Position numbers and translations under genes: made by a program | NCBI RefSeq assembly: GCF_004138485.1 | Contig: NZ_RYEV01000012.1 | Coordinates: forward strand, 62,001 to 126,000 | Direction of reading: 5' to 3' | Source: Peristeroidobacter soli | GTDB lineage: Bacteria; Pseudomonadota; Gammaproteobacteria; Steroidobacterales; Steroidobacteraceae | DNA: 64,000 nt | Notes under the pieces: model-generated | Database searches by the model: none | Seen by the model: only the letters and a program-made list of their open reading frames with translations | Told to the model about the DNA's origin: nothing | Shown here: positions 8,941 through 17,962 of the stretch, piece by piece | How the letters are laid out: the number at the start of each line of letters is the position of its first letter | How positions within the stretch are numbered: position 1 is the stretch's first letter

Positions 8941-11625
8941 CTACAGCCCGCCGGACGGCGCGCCATCCAGCAGCTTCTGTTCCCGCGACAATCTCACCGC
9001 ATCTCTGCGAGAGTTCACGCCGAGCTTCTCGTAGAGAGACTTCAAATGATATTTCACCGTGTTCGGTGAGATCTTCAGCAGCCGGGCGATTTCCTTGTTG
9101 GTGAATCCCTGGTCCAGATGCCTGAGCGTCGACAGCTCCGGCCCGCTCAGCAAGGTCGACTCGCGACTCTGCGCCGAATGTCGTTCCAACGATTTGCGCA
9201 ACCGGCGCAGGAAATTTTCGCGGAAGCGATCCGTGTGACGCATCGTGCTCTGACGGGCGTCGACGGTGGCGGAGAGACTGATGAAGCGCCAGCAATCCAG
9301 GAAAGGTCCGATGAACCCCTGGAACATCGACATGCTCACCGCTTCATCGAAGCGGGCCGTCGCGCGCTCCGGCTCTTTCGCCAACCGATGGGCGTGCGCG
9401 GCCAGGATGCATACTGTGATCAACAGCCGGCCGTGACCGTGCTGTCGAGCCCAGCGCTCGGTGCTCTCGATTTCAGACAGCGCGTCGACAGGATTGCCGC
9501 TGCACAGATGAATCTTCGCAAGACACACCGACGCCGCCAACGCGACATGCCGGTAAGCAGGAATCTCTTCCTGCATCGCCGCCGCCATGTCGCGAATGCC
9601 GATCTCCTGCGCGCGCTGACTGGCGGATTCATTCCGGCCGGCGTGAATCAGCGCCTCGACTTGGTAAATATCCGCCAGCATCTGCAGTTGTTTCAGATGA
9701 CGCCGATCGGCGATCGTCCGCATCCCCGCGATCAAACGTTCCGCTTCCGCGGGGCTCTTGCCGAACGCCGCCCGAATGGCGGTGCAGAACCCGGAGGCGT
9801 AGATCTCGAACCAGCCGTCCGACTGTTCCATATGAGGCAGCGCCCAATCGAGCAGCGCCAGCGCTTCGTCGATGGCATCGCGCTCGAACAGCGTCTCCGC
9901 TTGATACACGGCGCAGTTCGCGGCCAGGTCGGAGCGTGGGCCGTAAGCGCGATGGATGTCGGCGGCAGCTTCTTTCAAGACTCCCTGAGCTTCATCCAGC
10001 CGACCCTGGGCCAGTCGGATTCGAGCTTCGAGCAGACGAGCAAACATCTCGCCATACAGCGATCCGAGCGCCCGATGATGCTCCTGCGCACGGCGTGTCG
10101 GCTCGAGCGCACGCTCCAGCCAGCCGCAATCGCAATACCGTTCACCCAACGATTCGCATACATTGGCGAGCATCAGGTGATCGTTCGATGGCAGACTCAG
10201 AATCAGCGCTTCCTTGGCGAGCAGGTCTTCGCGCTTCACCGGCGCGTTCTCGTACTCCGAGAGCACTTCGCCGACCAGGTTCACTTCCGTCCAGAGATCC
10301 GGCGGCAGGCTGGCGCGGTCCACGGAATTCCGGAACAGATCGTAGCTGGTGCGTGCCGTCGTCATTTCGCCTTGCTTGATCAGGCGATACACATTTGCCA
10401 GCGTGAGGCGGGGATAGCGCGCGATGGTCGCGCTGGAAACATGAGTGAGGCCCGCGAGCAGCGTCTCCATTCTGCCTTCCGGAATCATGCGCCAGCCGCC
10501 GGCATCGTCGAGAATGACGGCCAGAAACTCTTCGTCCGCCGCGCCGATGGCATGAGCCACCGCTTCCGCCATCTGGCCATGCGAGCTGAACCAATTCGCG
10601 GCCTCACGATGCAGCTGGCGAAACAACGCCGGATCACGGCGGACCAGCCGGTCGCGCAGGATCTGAGCGAACAGCTGGTGATAGCGATAGGTCACATGCT
10701 GCGCGTCCAGCGGCATCAGAAACAGATGCTGCTTTTCCAACTGTTCCAGCATCATCTGGCCGTCGGTACGCGCGCACAGCAGATTGACCAGATCGCCGTT
10801 CAAGCGCTCGAGAATCGCGGTCCGCGTGATGATGTTCTCTATCTCCGGCGGCAGGCTCGCCAGCACCTGCTCGGACAGATAGCTCGCCAGTTCCCACGCC
10901 GGCCCGGAGAAATTGGCGATCAGGTCGGCGCGATCGCAGCCTTTGCGCAACGACAAAGCAGTCATCTGGAGTGCGATGGGCCAGCCTTCAGTGCGCTTCA
11001 CGAGTCTCGCGATGTCGTCGCCGGCGAGCTGCTCGGACGCCGCGCGGTTCAGCAGCACCTGCGCTTCGTCGAGCGTGAACTTGAGATCGTCGACGCCGAT
11101 CTCGACCAGATCCTCATTCGCCGCGAGTACCGCCTGCCCGAGCTTGGGATAATCGCGCGAGGCAATCACCACGTGCAGCCGTGCGGGCGCGAGCTTGATC
11201 AAGCCGCGCATGAAATGAAGCACATCCTCGCTTTCGGCGCGATGGAAGTCGTCGAGGATCAGGACCGTGTCGCGTTCGGCGAGCGACAGTCGGTTCACGA
11301 TGGCGGACAGCGCGGCGCGGGTCGGCATGCTTTCGCCGCTGCTGCCGCCGCCGATTGCAACCATCAGGTACTCGGCGAACCGGGCCGCGTCGGACTCCTC
11401 TTCTTCCAGTGTGAGCCAGGCGACCTCGATGCCGCGTTCCGCCAGCAGCCGATGCCACTGAGACAGCAAGCTGGTCTTGCCGTAGCCGGCGGGCGCGTGC
11501 AGGAGAGTGAGCCGACGGGAGGTCACGTCGGCCAGGCGTCGAATCAGCAGATCGCGCGGCACGTGCTGGCTCGGTCGAGCCGACGGCGCGGTCTTGGTGA
11601 GTATCGGATCACCGAGGCTGTTCAC
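8941..11625 (-). CDS. MalT/LAL-type LuxR family ATP-dependent transcriptional regulator
   Basis: A large signal-transduction ATPase activator. The N-terminal ATPase has Walker A APAGYGKTS and Walker B TVLILDDFHRAE. A long TPR-like helical middle follows (about residues 350-800). A C-terminal LuxR helix-turn-helix reads FTNKEIARLLKISPNTVKYH and KLGVNSRRDAV. The GTG at 11625 (894 residues) starts close to the conserved PILTK...RP...VPR opening of the family. Another GTG at 11757 has a better Shine-Dalgarno (GGGGAG) but adds 44 residues that look non-homologous, so the start is unsettled. It is divergent from the catabolic cluster beginning at 11773 and is its obvious candidate activator. Such proteins need ATP plus a small inducer, here unknown. 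Confidence 0.88.
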   Translation of the reverse strand: MNSLGDPILTKTAPSARPSQHVPRDLLIRRLADVTSRRLTLLHAPAGYGKTSLLSQWHRLLAERGIEVAWLTLEEEESDAARFAEYLMVAIGGGSSGESMPTRAALSAIVNRLSLAERDTVLILDDFHRAESEDVLHFMRGLIKLAPARLHVVIASRDYPKLGQAVLAANEDLVEIGVDDLKFTLDEAQVLLNRAASEQLAGDDIARLVKRTEGWPIALQMTALSLRKGCDRADLIANFSGPAWELASYLSEQVLASLPPEIENIITRTAILERLNGDLVNLLCARTDGQMMLEQLEKQHLFLMPLDAQHVTYRYHQLFAQILRDRLVRRDPALFRQLHREAANWFSSHGQMAEAVAHAIGAADEEFLAVILDDAGGWRMIPEGRMETLLAGLTHVSSATIARYPRLTLANVYRLIKQGEMTTARTSYDLFRNSVDRASLPPDLWTEVNLVGEVLSEYENAPVKREDLLAKEALILSLPSNDHLMLANVCESLGERYCDCGWLERALEPTRRAQEHHRALGSLYGEMFARLLEARIRLAQGRLDEAQGVLKEAAADIHRAYGPRSDLAANCAVYQAETLFERDAIDEALALLDWALPHMEQSDGWFEIYASGFCTAIRAAFGKSPAEAERLIAGMRTIADRRHLKQLQMLADIYQVEALIHAGRNESASQRAQEIGIRDMAAAMQEEIPAYRHVALAASVCLAKIHLCSGNPVDALSEIESTERWARQHGHGRLLITVCILAAHAHRLAKEPERATARFDEAVSMSMFQGFIGPFLDCWRFISLSATVDARQSTMRHTDRFRENFLRRLRKSLERHSAQSRESTLLSGPELSTLRHLDQGFTNKEIARLLKISPNTVKYHLKSLYEKLGVNSRRDAVRLSREQKLLDGAPSGGL

Positions 11626-11743
11626 GGGATGCCATGGTAAAGGTCGGAACTCGGCCGAGCATAGCAAATCAATTGCGTCAGCCACCGTTCCGATCCGACT
11701 GCCCACCGGCACCGGAAGTCCTACCCGTCTTAGCGCCAGGCGG

Positions 11744-11757
11744 GTGGACCCGTCCAC
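11744..11757. promoter_or_regulatory. Perfect palindrome in the divergent control region
   Basis: GTGGACCCGTCCAC is a perfect 6-2-6 palindrome, 15 bases before the start of the hydantoinase-like gene and inside the 147-base region shared with the LuxR-type regulator. It could be an operator, although its overlap with the alternative GTG start of the regulator leaves this uncertain. Confidence 0.35.
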
Positions 11758-11772
11758 GTAGACTCCCCGTCC

Positions 11773-13332
11773 ATGCGATTGGGTATCGATGTAGGGGGCA
11801 CGAATACGGACGCCGTTCTGGTTTCAGGACGGACCGTATTGGGCTCGGCAAAGCGGCCGACCACCGGCGACGTCAGCAGCGGCATTGTGAGCGCAACTCG
11901 CGCCGTGCTCGATGCTGCCGCCGTCCAGGCGTCGCAGATCGAAGGCGTGATGATAGGCACCACGCACTTCGTCAATGCACTGGTCGAGCGCAAAGGGTTG
12001 CTCGGCGTCGGCGTATTGCGCCTGGCGGGAGCAGCCGGCGAAGCACTGCCACCGATGAGTGGCTGGCCCGAGGATCTGAAGCGTTGTATCGGCGGCGTGA
12101 GCTTTCAGCTGCCCGGCGGCTACGAGTTCGACGGTCAGGAGAACACGGCGTTCAATGAGAATGCGGTGCGTAACGCGGCTCTGCAATTGCGCCGGAAGGG
12201 ACTGCAGTCCGTGGCCATTTCGTGCGTGTTTTCGCCCATCAATCGATCGATGGAGCAGCGGGCGGCGGCGCTCGTCAAGGAAGTCGCACCGGAGATCTCC
12301 ATCACGGTGTCGAGCGCATTGGGACGCATCGGCTTTCTGGAACGTGAGAACGCGACCATCCTGAATGCCTCGCTGTCGCGAATGGCGCGGCACGTGATGG
12401 CTTCGTTCACCAGCGCGTTTTCGGATATGGGCATTCGCGCGCCGCTCTATGTCAGCCAGAACGACGGCACATTGATCTCCGCCAAGTACGCCGCGCAGTA
12501 TCCGGTACTCACCTTGGGCTCCGGCCCGACCAACAGCATGCGAGGCGCGGCCTTTCTGACTGGCATTCAAGATGCGATCGTGATGGATGTGGGCGGCACG
12601 ACGACGGATATCGGCGCACTGGTGAATGGGTTCCCGCGCGAATCTTCCATCGCGGTCAACATCGGCGGGGTGCGTACGAACTTCCGCATGCCCGACATCC
12701 TGTCGATTGGATTGGGGGGTGGCACACGGATCGATCTGGACGACGACGGCCGGCTGCTCGCGATCGGTCCGGATTCGGTGGGCTATCGATTGTCGGAAGA
12801 AGGCTGTTTATTCGGCGGATCGACGCTCACCGCCAGCGATATCGCGGTGAAAGCCGGGCTGGCGCGCTTCGGCAGTCCCGAGAAAATCCCGGCGCTCCGT
12901 GACGGCGTGACCGAACAAATCCTCGCGCGCTTCCGCGCCATCTTCGAAGACGGCATCGATCGCATGAAGACCGCGGCGGCCGATGTGCCCGTCGTGCTCG
13001 TCGGCGGCGGCAGCATGCTGGTCCCGTCTGAATTGAAAGGCGCATCGAAAGTGGTCAAGCCCGAGCACGCGTCGGTGGCGAATGCGGTGGGCGCTGCCAT
13101 TGCTCAGGTTGGCGCGGAAGTCGACCGCATCGTGGCTTACGACAGTCAGGATCGCGACCAGGCGCTCCAGGAGATCGAGCGGGAAGCGGCGGAGCGGGCG
13201 ATTGCCGCTGGCGCCGACGCGAGTACGGTGCGACTCGTCGATGTCGAAGAAACGTATCTTTCCTATCTTCCCGGCAACACCGTGCAGCTGCGCGCCAAGG
13301 TGGTAGGAGATCTGGGGGTGAGTGCCGCATGA
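11773..13332 (+). CDS. Hydantoinase/oxoprolinase family protein (HyuA-like, short form)
   Basis: HyuA-type enzymes use ATP to open cyclic amides such as hydantoins or 5-oxoproline. The protein opens with the ASKHA phosphate-binding motif MRLGIDVGGTNTDAVLV. A second phosphate loop, VMDVGGTTTDIGALV, lies at about residue 274, and the late VVLVGGGSMLVP at about 413. At 519 residues it has the N-terminal and core domains but lacks the C-terminal extension of the roughly 700-residue HyuA enzymes, and there is no HyuB partner nearby. This short form is known to sit next to DUF917 proteins, and here it overlaps the DUF917 gene by 4 bases. Substrate unknown; a cyclic amide is the natural guess. Confidence 0.85.
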   Translation: MRLGIDVGGTNTDAVLVSGRTVLGSAKRPTTGDVSSGIVSATRAVLDAAAVQASQIEGVMIGTTHFVNALVERKGLLGVGVLRLAGAAGEALPPMSGWPEDLKRCIGGVSFQLPGGYEFDGQENTAFNENAVRNAALQLRRKGLQSVAISCVFSPINRSMEQRAAALVKEVAPEISITVSSALGRIGFLERENATILNASLSRMARHVMASFTSAFSDMGIRAPLYVSQNDGTLISAKYAAQYPVLTLGSGPTNSMRGAAFLTGIQDAIVMDVGGTTTDIGALVNGFPRESSIAVNIGGVRTNFRMPDILSIGLGGGTRIDLDDDGRLLAIGPDSVGYRLSEEGCLFGGSTLTASDIAVKAGLARFGSPEKIPALRDGVTEQILARFRAIFEDGIDRMKTAAADVPVVLVGGGSMLVPSELKGASKVVKPEHASVANAVGAAIAQVGAEVDRIVAYDSQDRDQALQEIEREAAERAIAAGADASTVRLVDVEETYLSYLPGNTVQLRAKVVGDLGVSAA

Positions 13333-14453
13333 ACGCATCCCCCAAACTCAAAGGCAAGACGCTGACGCTCGAGGACGTCGCCGACCTGGCGCGTGGTTGT
13401 GCATTCCTCGGCTCGGGCGGTGGTGGCGATCCGCACACCGCGTTCATGGAGATCGAGGCGGCGCTGGCGGATGGCGATGTCGTCGAGCTCATCGATGTGG
13501 CGTCGTTGCCAGACGATGCATTCCTCGCACCGTGCGGTTGGATCGGCGCGCCTACGATCTCAGCGGAGAAACTTCCGAGCGGACGCGAGGCGTTGCAGGG
13601 CCTGCGCAAGTTGGAATCGATCTCTGGCCGACGGGTGGATGCGGTACTGCCTGTCGAAGTCGGCGGCAGCAATGGCCTCGCGGCGCTCGTGCTTGCGCTC
13701 AGAGCCGGCGTTCCGGTCGTGGACTGCGACGGCATGGGTCGCGCCTTCCCCGAATCGCAAATGGTGATCTTCAACATCCGCGGCCAGCAGGCGTGTCCCG
13801 CCATCCTCACCGACGACAAGGGCAATTGCGTCGTGCTGGAGACCGTCGACAACGTGAGCGAGGAGCGCCTGGCTCGCTCGGTCGCGGTCACGCTCGGCGG
13901 CTCATGTCATCTCATTGAATACTCCGCCTTCGCTCGTGAAATGAAGGCGAACGCGCTACGAGGCACGATCTCCGATGCGCTCGCCATCGGCAGCAGTATT
14001 CGCATCGCGCGCGAGGCCGGGCACGATCCTTTCGAAGCGCTGTTTAAAACGCTCAAGTCTTCCAGACAGTTCGGCAAGGCCGGCGTGCTGTTCGACGGCA
14101 AGATCGTCGATCTGAAACGCGAGACCCGCAACGGCTTCTCGGTCGGCCGCGCGGTGATCGATGCGTTCGGCGGCGGGCAGCGCATGGAAGTGGAATTCAA
14201 GAACGAGAATCTGATCGCGCGCTTGAACGGTGAAGTGCGCGCGCTGGTGCCCGACATCATCAGCATTCTCGATCGCGAGACCGCCGAGACCATCGTTACC
14301 GAATGTCTGAAATACGGTCAGCGCGTGAAGGTCGTCGGTGCGAGCGCTCCGCAAGCACTGTGTTCGCCACAGTCCCTGGCCGTGCTGGGGCCCGCTGCTT
14401 TCGGCTTTGCCGGACCCTATCGCTCGATCGCCGAGCTCAACGGATGGACCTGA
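13329..14453 (+). CDS. DUF917 family protein, probable partner of the hydantoinase-like protein
   Basis: A 374-residue cytosolic protein whose start overlaps the upstream stop (ATGA), indicating translational coupling. The N-terminus LTLEDVADLARGCAFLGSGGGGDPHTA is the diagnostic Gly-rich opening of DUF917. Later landmarks are PVVDCDGMGRAFPESQM and the C-terminal VVGASAPQALCSPQSL region. DUF917 proteins repeatedly accompany hydantoinase/oxoprolinase genes and NCS1-type permeases, as here. No catalytic residues are established for the family, so a role as second subunit or as a distinct amidohydrolytic step remains inference. Confidence 0.85.
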   Translation: MNASPKLKGKTLTLEDVADLARGCAFLGSGGGGDPHTAFMEIEAALADGDVVELIDVASLPDDAFLAPCGWIGAPTISAEKLPSGREALQGLRKLESISGRRVDAVLPVEVGGSNGLAALVLALRAGVPVVDCDGMGRAFPESQMVIFNIRGQQACPAILTDDKGNCVVLETVDNVSEERLARSVAVTLGGSCHLIEYSAFAREMKANALRGTISDALAIGSSIRIAREAGHDPFEALFKTLKSSRQFGKAGVLFDGKIVDLKRETRNGFSVGRAVIDAFGGGQRMEVEFKNENLIARLNGEVRALVPDIISILDRETAETIVTECLKYGQRVKVVGASAPQALCSPQSLAVLGPAAFGFAGPYRSIAELNGWT

Positions 14454-14468
14454 GGTTCCTGTCGACCC

Positions 14469-15722
14469 ATGGTTAGTGCCGTCAACGAACCCAAGACCAC
14501 CGAGCACTTCGCCAACGCGCCGGTGCCGGAGAGCGAAACCGTCGGCGGCTGGCGGGTCGCGCTCATCCTGATCGGGTTCGCGATCTCGCTGCCCAGCTTT
14601 CTCAGCAGCGCGCAAATCTCGGCTGCGCTGGGCATGCGCGATGCGGTGTTGGTGGGATTCGTCGCTGGACTGATCCTGTGCGCGATGGGCTGCCTCACTT
14701 CTTTGGTCAGCGTGCGAACGCGGCTCACCACTTATCTGCTGGTACAGCGATCCTTCGGCATCCGGGGCGCCGCGCTGGTGAACATCGCGATCGCATTCGT
14801 GCACTTCGGCTGGTTCGGCGTGAACGCAGCGTTCTTTGGCGACGCGATGGTCGCGGGCACGCAGGAAGTCCTGGGGGTCTCGGGTCCGTTCGCGGCGTTC
14901 GTGATCGTCGGCGGCTTGCTCATGGCGATCACGACGATCTACGGTTTTCGCGCACTCGACCGGTTGGCATTGTTCGCTGTGCCCATTCTTGCATTGATCC
15001 TGGGCGCGGTAGTGGTCATGGCGGTGCGTCGCTATGGTGTCGTATCCGCGCCCGATCCGACGCCACCCGAGCCGATGACCTTTGGAATCGCGCTGTCCGC
15101 GCTGATCGGCGGCAACATGCTCACCGTCGCGGCGATGCCCGATCTCACGCGCTATATCCGTTCAGCTCGCGAATCCATCCTGGGCATGGTGCTGTCATTT
15201 CCTGTGGCGACGCCGCTGCTCACATTGGCCGCCGCCATTCCTGTGCTGGCGACCGGTGAGATCGACATCATGAAGCTGATCATCGGCTTCGGGCTCGGCG
15301 TGCCGGCGCTGCTGGTGCTGATTCTGTCCACCTGGACCATCAATTCCGCGAATCTGTATTCAGCCAGCCTCAGTCTGACCGCGACGTTCCCTCGTGTTCC
15401 GCAGTGGAAGTTCACGATGGTCGCTGGCCTGCTGGGTTCGTTGATCGCGGTGGGCGGCATTCTGGACGCGTTCGTGTCGTTCCTGTTGCTACTCGGCGCC
15501 ATCATTCCGCCGATCGCGGCCATCTATGTGATCGACGCCTTCCGCTCGAACAGCACGCGAGCGCCCGTGCACTGGCCGGCCATCGTGACCTGGGTTGTAT
15601 CGGCCGGCATCGCGTTGCTCGCCAATTCCGGTTTCTTCACGTTGACCACGGTGCCCGCGCTCGACGCAACGCTCGCCGCGTCATTGATTTACGGCATTTG
15701 GTCGCGACGCGGACGGGTATGA
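14469..15722 (+). CDS. NCS1-type cytosine/purine/allantoin permease (CodB-like)
   Basis: A 417-residue inner-membrane protein with about twelve hydrophobic segments. The cytosine-permease landmarks SAQISAALGMRDAVLVGFVAGLI..., the loop RTRLTTYLLVQRSFGIRGA, and FVHFGWFGVNAAFFGDA are all present. NCS1 transporters import nucleobases, hydantoins or allantoin with H+ or Na+. It starts 15 bases after the DUF917 gene, forming a three-gene unit with it and the hydantoinase-like gene. This implies that the substrate of those enzymes is a small uncharged nitrogen heterocycle or one of its degradation products. Confidence 0.88.
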   Translation: MVSAVNEPKTTEHFANAPVPESETVGGWRVALILIGFAISLPSFLSSAQISAALGMRDAVLVGFVAGLILCAMGCLTSLVSVRTRLTTYLLVQRSFGIRGAALVNIAIAFVHFGWFGVNAAFFGDAMVAGTQEVLGVSGPFAAFVIVGGLLMAITTIYGFRALDRLALFAVPILALILGAVVVMAVRRYGVVSAPDPTPPEPMTFGIALSALIGGNMLTVAAMPDLTRYIRSARESILGMVLSFPVATPLLTLAAAIPVLATGEIDIMKLIIGFGLGVPALLVLILSTWTINSANLYSASLSLTATFPRVPQWKFTMVAGLLGSLIAVGGILDAFVSFLLLLGAIIPPIAAIYVIDAFRSNSTRAPVHWPAIVTWVVSAGIALLANSGFFTLTTVPALDATLAASLIYGIWSRRGRV

Positions 15723-15845
15723 GGGACGCCTGCGCGGGTAGTTCCTGACGGGCGGTGGGTAGTGGGCTAGCCACCGTCGGCTTCGAGCCCTAGCTTCCAT
15801 TGCAACGCTGGCGATATTTCCAAAGATCAGCATGGGGAGTGAAGG

Positions 15846-17948
15846 ATGAACAAGATTTCCATGGCCGTTGCCTGTGCGCTGGCGCTCGCTTCGGCACAAC
15901 GTGCGCACGCCGCCGACGCAGAAACGCTCGAGGAAGTGACGGTCCTCGCGGATCGTGCCGGCGCCGCGACCAAGACAGACACGCTGATCGTCGAGATTCC
16001 GCAATCCATCAGCGTCGTCACCGCCGAGCAGATCATGGAACGCGGCGCGACGAGTTATCAGGAAGTGTTTCGTTATTCCGCCGGCGTGGCCACCGAGTTG
16101 TCCGGCGGCGACACGCGGTCGGATTACTTCGCGGCGCGCGGCTTTGCTCTGAAGCAGTATCTCGACGGCCTGAACAAAACGCCGAAGGGGCTGTATGGCT
16201 CGACCACCGAAGTCTTTACCCTCGAACGAGCGGAAGTGCTGCGCGGCCCGTCGGCCGTGTTGTACGGCGCCGGCAGCTCGGGCGGTTTGTTGAACGCGGT
16301 CAGCAAACGACCGCAGTTCACGATGGGCGGCGAGATCGGCGTGCAGTTCGGCAACTGGGATCGCAAGCAACTCCAGGTGGATCTCACCGGTCCGTTGGGT
16401 GAGGACTTCGCGGCACGTTTCGTCGGCGTCGTGCGCAACGGCGATCTGATGTGGGAAGGCCAGGCGAACGACAAATACGTCGCCATGCCGTCGTTCACCT
16501 GGAAGCCGGGCGAGAACACCGACGTGACGCTGATCGGCCTGTATCAGAAGGAAGACATGGGCACGCAGACCTATCTGCCCATGTCCAAGACGCTGCAGGC
16601 CAGCGCCAGCAATCCGAAGATTCCCATCGATTTCTTTGTCGGTGAGCCGGACTTCAATCACATGAAGACCGACCAGTACGCCATTACCCTGCTGGTGAAT
16701 CATCGCTTCAACGATCTGGTGGCGGTGTCGAGCAACACGCGTTACCTGGATCAGACGGTGGACTACGGCGAGGTCTATCCGACCTTCAACTATGGCGTCG
16801 ATACATTCATCGATCCGCAGCGGACCACGCTGACGCGCGCGTTCTATCTGCTCGATGACTCCTACACCATCGTCAATTCCGACAATCATGCCCAGCTCGA
16901 TTTCCAGACCGGCCCGCTGAGCCACAAGATCCTGGTCGGCATCGACTACACGCTGTTCGAGCAGGACCGTCGCGAAGGCTATTCGTGCGTCTTCTACTAT
17001 CCGGGCTGCTTCGAGCAGATGACGATCCCGCTGAACGTCTACAATCCGGTGTACGGGCAGTCGTTCAATTACGGCTACAGCAATGGGTTCGACAGCCGCA
17101 GCACCCAGCTCGGCGTCTATCTGCAGGATCAGATGAAAGTCGGCGAGCGCGTTTCGTTCGTGCTCGGTGTGCGCCGTGATCGCGCCACTTCCGAAGCCAC
17201 GCTCAGCCCGAAGGACACGATCGACGCGACCACGTTCAAGGTCGGTGTGATCGCCGAAGTGTTCAAGGGCTTCTCGCCGTTCGCGAGCTACTCCGAATCG
17301 TTCTCGCCGATCTTCGGTGGCGACTTCTACGGCAATCCCTACAAGCCGCAGGAAGGCGAGCAGTACGAAGCCGGCATCAAGTGGCAGCCGTTCCGGAACA
17401 GCCTGATCACCGCGACCTACTTCGATATCGAGGACAGCAACTTCCTCACCAGCGATCCGAGCAACCTGCAGAACTTCATCCAGAGCGGCGTGATCGGTTC
17501 CAAGGGCGTCGAGCTGGAGGCGGAAGTCAGCTTCGACATGGGCCTGCGCGTCAACGCCAGCTGGAGCTACACCAATGCGGAAGTGCTCGAAGGCACCTCG
17601 TCGCATCCGGCGGGCGACCGCATCGAAGATCTGCCGAATCATCTGGCTTCGTTGTGGTTGAGCCAGATGCTGTACGTCAACAACGACCTCACGATGCGCT
17701 TCGGTGCCGGCGTGCGACGCGTGGGTGACAAACTGGATTACTACCAGATCCAGAAGACGCCAGCCGTCACGCTGGTGGATGCCAGCGCCGAGGCGACTTA
17801 TAAAGACTGGAGCCTGTCGCTCAACGTGAACAACGTGTCCGACAAGGAGTACTACGCCACTTGCGCCGCGTGGGCCGTGCCGTTCGAAGGGATGTGCACG
17901 CCGGGACAGACGCGCAGCATCCTCGGCACCGTGAGCAAGAAATTCTGA
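15846..17948 (+). CDS. TonB-dependent outer-membrane receptor (siderophore-receptor type)
   Basis: A 700-residue protein with a signal peptide ending AHA, and a TonB-box-like LEEVTVLAD right after it. The plug domain (about 40-160) contains PQSISVVTAEQI and VLRGPSAVLYGAGSSGGLLNAVSKRP. The 22-stranded barrel ends with a terminal Phe (VSKKF), the usual BamA recognition residue. A strong GGGGAG...AAGG ribosome-binding region precedes the ATG. The 123-base gap upstream is large enough for its own promoter. In family terms it is closest to siderophore receptors, but placement between a permease and an amidohydrolase suggests that it takes up the catabolic substrate or a conjugate. That assignment is inferred. 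Confidence 0.9.
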   Translation: MNKISMAVACALALASAQRAHAADAETLEEVTVLADRAGAATKTDTLIVEIPQSISVVTAEQIMERGATSYQEVFRYSAGVATELSGGDTRSDYFAARGFALKQYLDGLNKTPKGLYGSTTEVFTLERAEVLRGPSAVLYGAGSSGGLLNAVSKRPQFTMGGEIGVQFGNWDRKQLQVDLTGPLGEDFAARFVGVVRNGDLMWEGQANDKYVAMPSFTWKPGENTDVTLIGLYQKEDMGTQTYLPMSKTLQASASNPKIPIDFFVGEPDFNHMKTDQYAITLLVNHRFNDLVAVSSNTRYLDQTVDYGEVYPTFNYGVDTFIDPQRTTLTRAFYLLDDSYTIVNSDNHAQLDFQTGPLSHKILVGIDYTLFEQDRREGYSCVFYYPGCFEQMTIPLNVYNPVYGQSFNYGYSNGFDSRSTQLGVYLQDQMKVGERVSFVLGVRRDRATSEATLSPKDTIDATTFKVGVIAEVFKGFSPFASYSESFSPIFGGDFYGNPYKPQEGEQYEAGIKWQPFRNSLITATYFDIEDSNFLTSDPSNLQNFIQSGVIGSKGVELEAEVSFDMGLRVNASWSYTNAEVLEGTSSHPAGDRIEDLPNHLASLWLSQMLYVNNDLTMRFGAGVRRVGDKLDYYQIQKTPAVTLVDASAEATYKDWSLSLNVNNVSDKEYYATCAAWAVPFEGMCTPGQTRSILGTVSKKF

Positions 17949-17962
17949 GATCGGGAGACAGC

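Noticed and set aside
9118..11640. 840-residue plus-strand frame opposite the LuxR-type regulator
   Set aside because: Arg/Gln/His-rich composition without any domain; it is the antisense shadow of a clear ATPase-HTH gene in GC-rich DNA.
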